Shown here piece after piece: positions 19,541 through 27,934 of a stretch of 64,000 bases of DNA. Under the pieces are notes generated by a model. That model was not told the DNA's origin. It did not search any database and saw nothing but the letters and a program-made list of their open reading frames with translations. The position numbers and the translations under genes are program-made. Position 1 is the stretch's first letter, and each line of letters opens with the position of its first letter. The stretch is from Paraburkholderia xenovorans LB400 (lineage in GTDB: Bacteria; Pseudomonadota; Gammaproteobacteria; Burkholderiales; Burkholderiaceae), in assembly GCF_000013645.1 (NCBI RefSeq), contig NC_007951.1, forward strand, positions 620,001 to 684,000, read 5' to 3'.

Positions 19541-19752
19541 TGGCCTTTTCTTGAATTGTTTTTTGGTTTATTAGCGTTGCCCCTGTGCGGGGCGGCACCT
19601 ACTTTCTTTGCATGCCGCAAAGAAAGTAGGCAAAGAAAGCGGCTTTACACCGCCAGCTCATAAGCGGGGCCCTCGCGCAGTTTCGGTAGTGGTGCGTCTG
19701 GAATCTGTGTTCTCGTACATTCAGCCCTGGTGACAAGGCTGTCATACCTCCG
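19541..19752 (+). repeat. Dispersed intergenic repeat, copy A
   Basis: About 210 bp with high similarity to the reverse complement of 22110-22313. It contains a perfect 14-bp hairpin, CCTACTTTCTTTGC and GCAAAGAAAGTAGG around ATGCC, plus the shared words TTGCCCCTGTGCGGGGCGGC and CAGCTCATAAGCGGGG. Such REP-like units recur in Paraburkholderia genomes (recalled, not searched). It begins about 40 bp after aspD. Confidence 0.8.
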
Positions 19753-20003
19753 GCGGCGCTGCGCGCGCCGATGGGCAATTCATAACAGGCCGTCTGCGGG
19801 GGGCTCTCGCGTATTGCCGGGCCTTGCCAATGATGCGCGGCAAGTCGGCAAAGGAGTGGATCAACACCGACATCATCCAATCTTCCAATTGGTGACGTTA
19901 AGCGGAGAATTGCGCGACCATTGATGTCCCGGCCCGCCTCGCGCGGCCTTTTCCGTTTCCTCACATACCGCTTGCGATGCTGGCTCGAATTTCAGCGCAA
20001 CAC

Positions 20004-20453
20004 TCACGGCTTGAGTAGCCGGTAAACAATGAGTGACTTGCGCAGCGCAAGCATCGACCACGCATTACCCGCCACCATGACGGAAATCAGCACCACCATG
20101 AAGGCCGTGCCTGTATCCGGACGCAGTGCCCTGAGCAGGAAAACGATTCCGAAAAGGATCGTGAACGCACAAATGGCGCCCCGCTGACCGGGCGAATCCA
20201 CGCCGCAAATTTCGCCGGTTGCGTGATTGAGCCAACCCGCCAGCGTTTGCCAGTTCTCAGGATCACGCAATACCGCAGTCACGACCATGCCATTGTCCAG
20301 CCGGGGATTGCCACGCATCACGACGGCATATTGGCGCTTCCCCGCAATCGTGGCATTGAATGTAACGCCCTGCGTTGTGGAGTTGTACTTGTCTTTCACG
20401 ACAACGATGCCGCCGATATTTTCAAGCGTGACTGTAACAGCGTGATATGTCAT
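20004..20453 (-). CDS. Unknown protein with two C-terminal membrane segments
   Basis: Hypothetical protein of 149 residues. The first ~90 residues are soluble, with strand-like segments (VTLENIGGIVVVKDKYN, KRQYAVVMRGNPRLDNGMVV). The C-terminal 60 residues hold two hydrophobic helices (ICAFTILFGIVFLLRAL and AFMVVLISVMVAGNAWSML). The start codon overlaps the stop of the upstream 103-residue gene (ATGA), which supports both as real, coupled genes. The family is not recognised. It lies inside the repeat-bounded island. The 250 bp between copy A and its stop hold nothing identifiable. Confidence 0.6.
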   Translation of the reverse strand: MTYHAVTVTLENIGGIVVVKDKYNSTTQGVTFNATIAGKRQYAVVMRGNPRLDNGMVVTAVLRDPENWQTLAGWLNHATGEICGVDSPGQRGAICAFTILFGIVFLLRALRPDTGTAFMVVLISVMVAGNAWSMLALRKSLIVYRLLKP

Positions 20454-20761
20454 ATGCGCAACGTGCCGGGGCGGGTGTGGAAACGCTCAAATATATGTGA
20501 TGCGCCGCACGGAGGCGTGCCAAGGAAGGACTCGCAGCAGGGGGAACCGAGGGACCGCCTGAGCGCGCGATCCATTGCACCGCGTTGCGCGGGATGCAGA
20601 TATCGGACCAATCTGATTTCCGCGAGACCGGACCACGTCAGCGTCACATCGTTACGGAGCAGAACGCATTGCAAACTGCTCGCCATGAAGCTGTACTCGT
20701 CCTGCTCCAGTTCGCACGGCTCCGGCATGCGAGACATGCGCCCATCGTCGTGTGTATTCAT
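20450..20761 (-). CDS. Unknown small protein, coupled to the downstream membrane protein
   Basis: Hypothetical protein of 103 residues, no known domain. It contains EYSFMASSLQCVLLRNDVT and LTWSGLAEIRLVRYLHPAQR, then a cysteine-containing C-terminal tail. GAGAG eight bases before the ATG favours this start over a GTG five codons earlier. The stop overlaps the start of the 149-residue membrane protein. Repeat copy C begins about 20 bp upstream of the start. Confidence 0.5.
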   Translation of the reverse strand: MNTHDDGRMSRMPEPCELEQDEYSFMASSLQCVLLRNDVTLTWSGLAEIRLVRYLHPAQRGAMDRALRRSLGSPCCESFLGTPPCGASHIFERFHTRPGTLRI

Positions 20762-20781
20762 TGCAGCGTCTCTCACTGTCG

Positions 20782-20893
20782 CGTTTTACAACGGCAGCTC
20801 ATAAGCGGGGCTCTCGCACAGTCGCGGTAGCGGTGCATCTGGAATCTGTGTTCTCGCACATTCGGCGCATGTGACAAGGCCGTCATGCTTCCG
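20782..20893 (+). repeat. Dispersed intergenic repeat, partial copy C
   Basis: About 110 bp in direct orientation matching the second half of copy A: CAGCTCATAAGCGGGG, GGAATCTGTGTTCTCG and GTGACAAGGC are shared. The hairpin half is missing, so this looks like a truncated copy. Confidence 0.75.
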
Positions 20894-21062
20894 TCGCGGT
20901 AGTTCGTCTGCACATCAGCGAGGGTTTTTGCAGAAATTTCCTGGGTGGTGTAGTCCTCCGTTCGGGAGGATGTTTGCGAAATATCGGAATTCGTGGCCGC
21001 GGACGCGTTTTAGTCCATACGCATAACCACTCGCGGGATGATGTCGCTAAACTCGGTTTGTC

Positions 21063-21305
21063 GTGCGGTTCACGGCAAACAGGTTTCGCAGCCTGTGTTA
21101 CGTAGAACCCGCATGCTTGCACAAGCAGGAGTGCGGCTGCCTTCGCACGTCTTTTTCTCATGGGCGGGCCTTGGCGGGGGAGCCTCAAGGCTCACCGGTT
21201 GTTGGTTCTACGTGCCGGTCTGCGAATCCCGTCATTGTGCCCGCTCACCAACGTTCAAGTGAGTGTCGGGCGATCCGGGTAAGTTTCAGGGAGATCGCGT
21301 CATGA
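21063..21305 (+). CDS. Ash/Icd-like reading frame (phage satellite type)
   Basis: An 80-codon frame starting with GTG whose second half reads HGRALAGEPQGSPVVG then STCRSANPVIVPAHQRS. The G-R-A-x-A-G-x-P-x-G-x-P ... S-A-N-P-V pattern is that of the Ash (phage P4) and Icd-like proteins, whose coding region overlaps a regulatory antisense RNA in those phages. The frame ends in TGA that overlaps the ATG of the next gene (ATGA), consistent with coupling. Whether the peptide is functional or is only the imprint of a conserved RNA is uncertain, and the start is not fixed. Confidence 0.45.
   Translation: MRFTANRFRSLCYVEPACLHKQECGCLRTSFSHGRALAGEPQGSPVVGSTCRSANPVIVPAHQRSSECRAIRVSFREIAS
21095..21218 (+). 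ncRNA. Multi-hairpin element resembling C4/CI antisense RNA
   Basis: An outer perfect 10-bp stem (ACGTAGAACC at 21100 with GGTTCTACGT at 21204) encloses three small hairpins: TGCTT-GCAC-AAGCA, GTGCG-GCTGCCTT-CGCAC and GAGCC-TCAA-GGCTC. This multi-branch fold lies on the Ash/Icd-like frame. C4 RNAs of phages P1/P7 and CI RNA of P4 occupy the same place and act by pairing near downstream genes. The identity is inferred from the fold plus the Ash-like translation; no covariance model was run. Confidence 0.45.
21270..21298 (+). promoter_or_regulatory. Inverted repeat around the ribosome site of the 150-residue gene
   Basis: GCGATC and GATCGC flank the sequence holding GGGAG, the ribosome site for the gene starting at 21302. 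Pairing would partly hide the site, so initiation may depend on translation of, or antisense pairing with, the leader. Confidence 0.35.
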
Positions 21306-21754
21306 GTAAATCCGCCAAGAATTCACGCACCACGTCGCGCCCGCCGGTTGAGGCGCTTCAATACGAGAAACTCGCTTTGTCTGCATTTGGGCTGGTTGAA
21401 CGGCAACTGAGCCAACTGGAGAAGCTGATTACGCTTGCGGTCTCAATAGTTAGGAGTCCGGCGGTGACGCGTGAAGAACGGCATCGGCAGAGGAGATTGC
21501 TGGAGCTGCTGATCGACACGGGCGAGGATTACCAGAGGGAGGCCGAGATCGACAGTGAGTTGTATCAGGTCATTGCACTGGACGCGAAAGAAGTACCTCA
21601 AAGCCGGATCAAGGCGCGTCACGCGGCGAACCTTCTGGCCAAGGCGCTTCGGAAGCCATCAGACAATCGCGAACGAATCGGCGCAACCAGGGTAGTGCCG
21701 AGCAGGGCGATTCGCTTCAAAACGATGGCGCGACGTATAGCAACGGCGCACTGA
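21302..21754 (+). CDS. Unknown protein behind the Ash-like leader
   Basis: Hypothetical protein of 150 residues, mostly helical and charged: LQYEKLALSAFGLVERQLSQ, LEKLITLAVSIVRSPAV, LLELLIDTGEDYQREAEID. No membrane segment or signal is visible and no domain is recognised. It has a GGGAG ribosome site and overlaps the stop of the Ash-like frame by ATGA. The arrangement of leader RNA plus small protein recalls phage-satellite immunity regions, but no function is assigned. Confidence 0.65.
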   Translation: MSKSAKNSRTTSRPPVEALQYEKLALSAFGLVERQLSQLEKLITLAVSIVRSPAVTREERHRQRRLLELLIDTGEDYQREAEIDSELYQVIALDAKEVPQSRIKARHAANLLAKALRKPSDNRERIGATRVVPSRAIRFKTMARRIATAH

Positions 21755-21805
21755 CACAGAGACACAGCACTTCAGACCAGCCTCGAAAAGAGATACAGAA
21801 GAGCG

Positions 21806-21870
21806 GTACAAACGGAAGGTACAAACGGAAGACGCAAACAACAGGCGCAAACAACAGGCGCAAACAATAG
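21806..21870 (+). repeat. 13-bp tandem repeat, five units
   Basis: Two units GTACAAACGGAAG are followed by ACGCAAACAACAG, GCGCAAACAACAG and GCGCAAACAATAG. All are 13 bp and share the CAAAC core. It is a diverging minisatellite just downstream of the 150-residue gene. No spacers are present, so it is not CRISPR. Confidence 0.85.
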
Positions 21871-22109
21871 GCGCACCATATGCGTTGTTCGTATCTGAAG
21901 GGTACGGCGTTAAAACTTGGAACGCGGGCCGAATTCCTGTGCGGTGAGTGCCGTATGAAACGCATATGCGTTCAAGCGAAACGGGCCTTGAACAAGTGGA
22001 AGCTTATTCCGGCGTCTCGCCGAGGCAAAGCCGACGGCCTAACCGCATTTAAACGAAGTCTCTGGTTTTGAGCAGACCGTTCAGACGAGCGCGTAGCGCG
22101 AGGCGGGAA
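21871..22109. other. Spacer between the tandem repeat and copy B
   Basis: About 240 bp. A 63-codon plus-strand frame (from 21880) runs through it but has no ribosome site, no similarity that I recognise, and unremarkable codon use. I see no other signal. Confidence 0.35.
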
Positions 22110-22313
22110 GTATGACGGCCTTGTCACATGCGCCGAATGTGCGAGAGTGCAGATTCCAGATGCACCACTACCGTGGCTGCGCGAGGGCCCCGCTTAAGAA
22201 CTGGCGGTGTGAGCCGCTTTCTTTGCTTACTTTCTTTGCGGCCGCAAAGAAAGTGAGTGCCGCCCCGCACAGGGGCAACCCTAATAAACCAAAAACAATT
22301 CAAAAAAAGGCCA
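22110..22313 (-). repeat. Dispersed intergenic repeat, copy B (inverted)
   Basis: Read on the minus strand, it matches copy A from the GGCCTTTT start through TTGCCCCTGTGCGGGGCGGC to GACAAGGCCGTCATAC. Its hairpin is the perfect palindrome CTTTCTTTGCGGCCGCAAAGAAAG split by a NotI-like centre. With copy A it forms a ~2.8 kb inverted-repeat bracket around the island. Confidence 0.8.
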
Positions 22314-22369
22314 AAACCCGAAGCTCCCCGAAAAAAAGGCCCCACCCCAAACAGCCCCGAAAAAAAACC

Positions 22370-23581
22370 TCAAAGCGCCGCAGGCAAATTAGTAACCTTA
22401 GCATTCCGAAGATAAAGAAAAGTCGAGAGCCCCACAGCCACGGCAGCGGCAACCGCCGCAAAGAGAAACACCGACCCATACCCAAACTCACCTGCAATAT
22501 ACCCAGCCAACGGCCCGGTAATCCCAAGCGAGAGATCAAGAAAAACAGAATAAGCCGACAAAGCCGCCCCCCGACTAGCCGGCGGCACAAGCCCAACAGC
22601 CTCGACCCCAAGAGCGGGAAACACCAAAGCAAACCCAAACCCGGTCAAAGCCGCCCCAGCGAGAGCAACATGCGGCTCGGGCGCCAGCCACAACATCAGC
22701 AACCCTGCGCATTCAAACGAAAACGAAGCAATCGCGACCCGAAATCCCCCATACGTCTTGATCGTATTGGCGAACAACAACCGCGCCCCGATAAACAGCG
22801 TACCGAACACGGTCAACGAAAGCGCCGCATTCGGCCAATGCTTCGCCGCATAAAACAGCGTAATGAAAGTAGCAATCGACCCAAACCCGGCCGAGCCAAG
22901 CGCCAACCCGATCCCATGCGGCAACACGCGAGTAAACACACTCCGGTACGACATGCGCTCACCATGCACGACCGGCACTGGTGCAATCGGACGAGCCAGA
23001 TAAAACCCGAGCGCGGCCAGCAGAATCACCAGAATCCCCAGCGCCGCAAACCCAACCGTATGCGCAATCGCCACGCCGAGCGGCGCACCGACCGCCAACG
23101 CGCCATACGTCGCGATGCCGTTCCACGAAATCACCCGCGCGTTGTTGCTTGTGCCCACCCGGCCGATGCCCCACAGAATCGCCCCCGTACCGCACAGGCT
23201 CTCGCCGAATCCCAACACGAGCCGGCTGCACACCAGCAACCCGAGGCTCAGCACGGACCAGCGGCCACACAGCACGGCCAGCAACAACAGCACTCCGCTC
23301 GCGCCACAACCCAGCAAGCCGATCGTAACGGTCCGTTTCGGCCCCAGCGTATCCGCGGAACGGCCGGCCAGCGGCCGCGATGCCAGCGTAGCCAGGTATT
23401 GCACGCTGATCGCCGCACCCGCCAGCACGGCGCTGTACCCCAGGTCGTCGTGGACGTAGCCCGGCAACACCGCCAGCGGAATGCCGATCGTCAGGTAGCA
23501 AAGAAAGGTGAAAAAGACGACCGGAATGATCTGGAGAGTGGTCGCAAATTCGCTGTGAGGTGTCGCTGAGTCGGTGGACAT
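22370..23581 (-). CDS. MFS transporter, YfcJ/YhhS (UPF0226) type
   Basis: Membrane protein of 403 residues with twelve hydrophobic segments. The pattern [20 protein letters not shown] at the start, then [19 protein letters not shown] and [17 protein letters not shown], is that of the YfcJ/YhhS subgroup, thought to be arabinose- or drug-type exporters. The start at MSTDSATPH was preferred over a frame extension of 18 codons, but the ribosome site is weak. It stands alone between copy B of the repeat and the xdh operon. Confidence 0.8.
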   Translation of the reverse strand: MSTDSATPHSEFATTLQIIPVVFFTFLCYLTIGIPLAVLPGYVHDDLGYSAVLAGAAISVQYLATLASRPLAGRSADTLGPKRTVTIGLLGCGASGVLLLLAVLCGRWSVLSLGLLVCSRLVLGFGESLCGTGAILWGIGRVGTSNNARVISWNGIATYGALAVGAPLGVAIAHTVGFAALGILVILLAALGFYLARPIAPVPVVHGERMSYRSVFTRVLPHGIGLALGSAGFGSIATFITLFYAAKHWPNAALSLTVFGTLFIGARLLFANTIKTYGGFRVAIASFSFECAGLLMLWLAPEPHVALAGAALTGFGFALVFPALGVEAVGLVPPASRGAALSAYSVFLDLSLGITGPLAGYIAGEFGYGSVFLFAAVAAAVAVGLSTFLYLRNAKVTNLPAAL

Positions 23582-23971
23582 GGGGAAAACGAGACTTGAA
23601 TTCGGCGGGAAGACGTGATTTTCACATGGAACCAATTCTCTTGCAGAACTTGCTTAATAAATCGACCCGCAAAGGGCCATTTCAGGAACCTTATAGTGGG
23701 CCGGTTTCGGCCCGTTCAGGCCTGTTTTCCCGGCATGAGCAGCAAAAGCGGTTCGCTACAGATTGTCTGCTGAGCAATATAAAAATCAAAAATAAGGCAA
23801 AAATTCAAATGCACCATAAGTCAACCGCCCCTCAAACCCATCTCGATATCTTTTTGCGGATATGTCCCTCATGCGATCGGAGCTATGGGTTGTGTTTATT
23901 GACGGTGATAGTTTTCAAACCATCCCTGCTGCACGTCCCCGCGGACACAGAACATTCGAGAGTAACGAGAC
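23582..23971. other. Divergent spacer upstream of the xdh operon
   Basis: About 390 bp, AT-rich in the second half. It contains a perfect hairpin GGGCCG-GTTT-CGGCCC at 23698-23713. TTGACG at about 23899 is a possible -35 box for xdhA but lacks a convincing -10. No gene was found. Confidence 0.35.
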
Positions 23972-25495
23972 ATGACTGAGCCGATTCGCTTCTATCACCG
24001 CAACGCGATCCGCGAGATCAAGGACGCGCCCGTCACCCGCACGGTCCTGCAATATCTGCGCGAAGACGCGCATTGCACGGGCACCAAGGAAGGCTGCGCC
24101 GAAGGCGACTGCGGCGCATGCACGGTCGTGATCGGCGAGCGCAACGAGGCGGGCGGCGTCGACTTCAAGGCGGTGAATGCCTGCATCCAGTTCGTGCCGA
24201 CGCTCGACGGCAAAGCGCTCTTCACCGTCGAAGACCTGCGCCAGCCGGACGGCTCGCTGCATCCGGTACAGGAAGCGATGGTCGAATGTCACGGCTCGCA
24301 GTGCGGTTTCTGCACGCCGGGCTTCGTCATGTCGATGTGGTCGCTCTACGAAAAGCACGGCCACGAGCACAGTTGCGCCAACAGGACGGTGCCGTCGCGT
24401 GAAGCGATCAGCAACGCGTTGACGGGCAATCTGTGCCGCTGCACGGGCTACCGTCCGATCGTCGACGCGGCGGTACGCATGTTCGAAGCGCCCGCGCCGA
24501 AAGCGCCGGTGAACGTCGAAGCGCTCGTCCGCGCGCTCGGCACGCTCGAACGCACGGACACATTCCACTATGAGCACGCGGGCCAGCAGTTCGACGCGCC
24601 GCGCACGGTCGAGGCGCTCGCCAGGATCAAGGAAGCCGAACCGGCCACGCGCATTCTTGCCGGCAGCACGGACATTGGCCTGTGGGTCACCAAGCAGATG
24701 CGCGAGCTCGGCAACATCGTCTATGTGGGGCAGATCGCCGGGTTGCAGAAGCTCGAAACCAATGGCGAATGGATCGAGATCGGCGCGGGTGTCAGCGTCG
24801 AAAAGGCTTATGCGGAGATCGCGAAGCAATATCCCGAACTGAACGAAATGTGGCAACGCTTCGCGTCCCTGCCGATTCGCAATGCCGGCACGCTCGGCGG
24901 CAACATCGCCAACGGCTCGCCGATCGGCGATTCGATGCCGGGTCTGATTGCACTCGGCGCGCGCGTGATCGTGCGCGGCGGCGAGATCGAGCGCGAAATG
25001 CCGCTCGAAGATCTGTACCTCGCGTATCAGAAGAAGGACATGGCGGAGCACGAGTTCGTCGTCGGGCTGAAAGTGCCGACGCGCAGCGGCGTGCGTCAGA
25101 ACCTGCAATTCCGCACCTACAAACTTTCGAAGCGTTTCGATTCGGACATCTCGGCGGTGTGCGCCGCTTTCGCTTTTATCGCCGACGGCAACCTGATCCG
25201 CGAGCCGCGCATCGCATTCGGCGGCATGGCCGCTACGTCCAAACGGGCGACGCACGCGGAAGCCGTGCTGCGCGACGCCGAATGGCACGAAGCGACGGCG
25301 CAGGCGGCGATGCTCGCGCTCGGCAACGACTACGCGCCGTTGTCCGACATGCGCGCGACCAGCAACTATCGCCTCGAATCGGCGAAGAACACGCTGTACC
25401 GCTTCTGGCTCGAAACGCGGCCGGACAATCCGCTGCCGAAGAGCGCGCTGGACGTGCGCGCGGTCGCCGCGGCCTGCGCGCCGGCCGGCGTCTGA
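23972..25495 (+). CDS. xdhA: Xanthine dehydrogenase small subunit (2Fe-2S/FAD)
   Basis: Electron-transfer subunit of 507 residues. The N-terminal ferredoxin domain has GCAEGDCGACTVVIGE; the second 2Fe-2S domain has CHGSQCGFCTPGFVMSM and NLCRCTGYRPIVDAA. The FAD domain (from about residue 215) carries ILAGSTDIGLWVTKQ and RNAGTLGGNIANGSPIGDSM, followed by the CO dehydrogenase flavoprotein C-terminal domain. It passes electrons from the molybdenum subunit to NAD in purine oxidation to urate. xdhB follows after 29 bp with its own GGAG. Confidence 0.96.
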   Translation: MTEPIRFYHRNAIREIKDAPVTRTVLQYLREDAHCTGTKEGCAEGDCGACTVVIGERNEAGGVDFKAVNACIQFVPTLDGKALFTVEDLRQPDGSLHPVQEAMVECHGSQCGFCTPGFVMSMWSLYEKHGHEHSCANRTVPSREAISNALTGNLCRCTGYRPIVDAAVRMFEAPAPKAPVNVEALVRALGTLERTDTFHYEHAGQQFDAPRTVEALARIKEAEPATRILAGSTDIGLWVTKQMRELGNIVYVGQIAGLQKLETNGEWIEIGAGVSVEKAYAEIAKQYPELNEMWQRFASLPIRNAGTLGGNIANGSPIGDSMPGLIALGARVIVRGGEIEREMPLEDLYLAYQKKDMAEHEFVVGLKVPTRSGVRQNLQFRTYKLSKRFDSDISAVCAAFAFIADGNLIREPRIAFGGMAATSKRATHAEAVLRDAEWHEATAQAAMLALGNDYAPLSDMRATSNYRLESAKNTLYRFWLETRPDNPLPKSALDVRAVAAACAPAGV

Positions 25496-25524
25496 AAAGC
25501 CCAAAGGATACGGAGAACACAACA

Positions 25525-27891
25525 ATGAATCAGCAAGCCGAACCGTTCCTGAAAAACCTTCAGGATCCCGACGACTTCACCCAGGTCCACATCTCGCGTC
25601 CGCACGAGTCCGCGCATCTGCACGTGAGCGGCCGCGCCACCTACACCGACGATATTCCGACGCTCGCCGGCACGCTGCACGCGGCGCTCGGCCTTTCGTC
25701 GAAAGCGCATGCGAAGATCGTCTCGATCTCGCTCGACAAGGTGCGCGCCACGCCGGGCGTGGTCGCGATCTTCACCGCCGACGATATCCCGGGCGTCAAC
25801 GACGTCGGCCCGATCATCCACGGCGACGATCCGATTCTCGCCGACGGCCTCGTGCAATACATCGGGCAGCCGATCTTCATCGTGGTCGCGACGTCGCATG
25901 AAACCGCGCGTCTGGCTGCGCGCCGCGCGGAAATCGTCTACGAGGAACTGCCCGCGATTCTCACCGCGCAGCAGGCCCGCGCCGCGAACCAGCACGTGCT
26001 GCCGCCGATGAAACTCGCGCGCGGAGAAGCCGGCACGAAGATCGCCCGCGCCGCGCATCGCGAAGCCGGCGAGATGCTGCTCGGCGGCCAGGAGCAGTTC
26101 TACCTGGAAGGCCAGATTTCGTACGCGGTGCCGAAAGACGACGACGGCATGCACGTCTACTGCTCGACGCAGCATCCGACCGAGATGCAGCACCTGGTCG
26201 CGCATGCGTTGGGCGTGGCGTCGCACAACGTGCTGATCGAATGCCGCCGTATGGGCGGCGGCTTCGGCGGCAAGGAATCGCAATCGGGTCTGTTCGCGTG
26301 CTGCGCGGCGCTCGCCGCATGGAAGCTGCTGTGCCCGGTGAAACTGCGTCCGGACCGTGACGACGACATGATGGTCACGGGCAAGCGCCACGATTTCCAC
26401 TACACGTATGAAGTCGGCTACGACGACAAGGGCGTGATCGACGGCGTGACGGTCGACATGACCTCGCGCTGCGGCTTTTCCGCCGACCTGTCCGGTCCGG
26501 TGATGACACGCGCGCTGTGCCACTTCGACAACGCGTACTGGCTCCCGGATGTCACGATCGACGGCTTCTGCGGCAAGACCAATACGCAGTCGAACACGGC
26601 GTTCCGCGGCTTCGGCGGTCCGCAAGGCGCGTTCGCGATCGAATACATCATGGACAACGTGGCGCGCTCGGTGGGCGAGGATTCGCTCGACGTGCGCCGC
26701 CGCAATCTGTACGGCAAGACCGAGCGCAACCAGACGCCGTACGGCCAGATCGTCGAAGACAACGTGATCCACGAGTTGATCGACGAACTCGAAGCGACCA
26801 GCGAATACCGCGCGCGGCGCGCGGCGATCAACGAGTTCAACGCGAACAACGCAATCCTGAAGAAGGGCATGGCGCTGACGCCGGTCAAGTTCGGTATCGC
26901 GTTCAACGTGACCCACTTCAATCAGGCCGGCGCGCTGGTGCATATCTACACCGACGGTTCGGTGCTGGTGAACCACGGCGGCACCGAAATGGGCCAGGGT
27001 TTGAACACCAAGGTCGCGCAGGTCGTCGCGCATGAACTGGGCATTGGCTTTAACCGCATTCGCGTGACGGCAACCGACACCAGCAAGATCGCCAATACGT
27101 CGGCGACGGCGGCCTCGACGGGCTCCGATCTGAACGGCAAGGCCGCGCAGGACGCTGCGCGCCAGTTGCGCGAACGTCTGTCCGCGTTTGCCGCTGAGCG
27201 CTTCGGCGCGGGACAGGTGAGCGCGTCGGAAGTGCGCTTCGCGCATGACCGGGTGGTGGTGGGCGATTCAGTCGTGCCGTTCGAGGAAGTGATCGCGAAG
27301 GCTTATCTGGCGCGTATCCAGCTCTGGTCGGACGGCTTCTATGCGACGCCCAAGCTCTACTGGGATCAATCGAAGCTGCAAGGCCGGCCGTTCTACTACT
27401 ACTCGTACGGCGCGGCCGTGTCGGAAGTGGTGATCGACACGTTGACCGGCGAAATGCGCGTGCTTCGTGCGGACGCGTTGCACGACGTGGGCGCCTCGTT
27501 GAACCCGGCACTCGACGTCGGCCAGGTGGAAGGCGCCTTCATTCAGGGCATGGGCTGGCTCACGACCGAAGAACTGTGGTGGAACGCGGGCGGCAAGCTG
27601 ATGACGCACGCGCCGTCCACCTACAAGATTCCGACCGTCAACGATACGCCGCCGGACTTCCGCGTGCGCCTCTTCAAGAACCGCAACGCCGAGGACAGCA
27701 TCCATCGTTCGAAGGCGACCGGCGAGCCGCCGCTGCTGCTGCCGTTCTCGGTGTTCTTCGCCGTGCGCGATGCGGTGTCGGCAGTCGGCGGCCATAAGGT
27801 TAATCCGCCGCTGAACGCACCCGCGACCAGCGAGGAAATCCTCAAGGCGGTCGGCGCGGTGCGGGCTGCCACCGCGGCGCCGCGCCGTTAA
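25525..27891 (+). CDS. xdhB: Xanthine dehydrogenase molybdenum-binding subunit
   Basis: Catalytic subunit of 788 residues that oxidises hypoxanthine and xanthine at the molybdopterin centre. Motifs include GRATYTDDIPTLAGTLHAA at the N-terminus, RRMGGGFGGKESQSG, NTAFRGFGGPQGAFAIEY, and near the end GQVEGAFIQGMGWLTTEEL with the catalytic glutamate context in KATGEPPLLLPFSVFFAV. CGGAG precedes the ATG; the frame is open further upstream only because it overlaps xdhA in another frame. Middle gene of xdhABC. Confidence 0.96.
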   Translation: MNQQAEPFLKNLQDPDDFTQVHISRPHESAHLHVSGRATYTDDIPTLAGTLHAALGLSSKAHAKIVSISLDKVRATPGVVAIFTADDIPGVNDVGPIIHGDDPILADGLVQYIGQPIFIVVATSHETARLAARRAEIVYEELPAILTAQQARAANQHVLPPMKLARGEAGTKIARAAHREAGEMLLGGQEQFYLEGQISYAVPKDDDGMHVYCSTQHPTEMQHLVAHALGVASHNVLIECRRMGGGFGGKESQSGLFACCAALAAWKLLCPVKLRPDRDDDMMVTGKRHDFHYTYEVGYDDKGVIDGVTVDMTSRCGFSADLSGPVMTRALCHFDNAYWLPDVTIDGFCGKTNTQSNTAFRGFGGPQGAFAIEYIMDNVARSVGEDSLDVRRRNLYGKTERNQTPYGQIVEDNVIHELIDELEATSEYRARRAAINEFNANNAILKKGMALTPVKFGIAFNVTHFNQAGALVHIYTDGSVLVNHGGTEMGQGLNTKVAQVVAHELGIGFNRIRVTATDTSKIANTSATAASTGSDLNGKAAQDAARQLRERLSAFAAERFGAGQVSASEVRFAHDRVVVGDSVVPFEEVIAKAYLARIQLWSDGFYATPKLYWDQSKLQGRPFYYYSYGAAVSEVVIDTLTGEMRVLRADALHDVGASLNPALDVGQVEGAFIQGMGWLTTEELWWNAGGKLMTHAPSTYKIPTVNDTPPDFRVRLFKNRNAEDSIHRSKATGEPPLLLPFSVFFAVRDAVSAVGGHKVNPPLNAPATSEEILKAVGAVRAATAAPRR

Positions 27892-27934
27892 GTGTGGCCG
27901 AAGCGCAGTAACGAACGAGCCGGGAAACCAGCGC

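Noticed and set aside
21806..21870. Short tandem repeats as a possible CRISPR array
   Set aside because: Units are contiguous 13-mers with no spacers and no cas genes are present.
22112..23569. Long 485-codon plus-strand frame running from the repeat across the MFS region
   Set aside because: It is antisense to a clear MFS protein, very rich in Arg/Pro/Gln/His, and begins inside repeat copy B; it is a composition shadow.
24682..27891. A single 1069-codon frame that could be read as a fused protein
   Set aside because: Its first third is an out-of-frame shadow of xdhA; the real xdhB starts at 25525 with its own ribosome site and family N-terminus.
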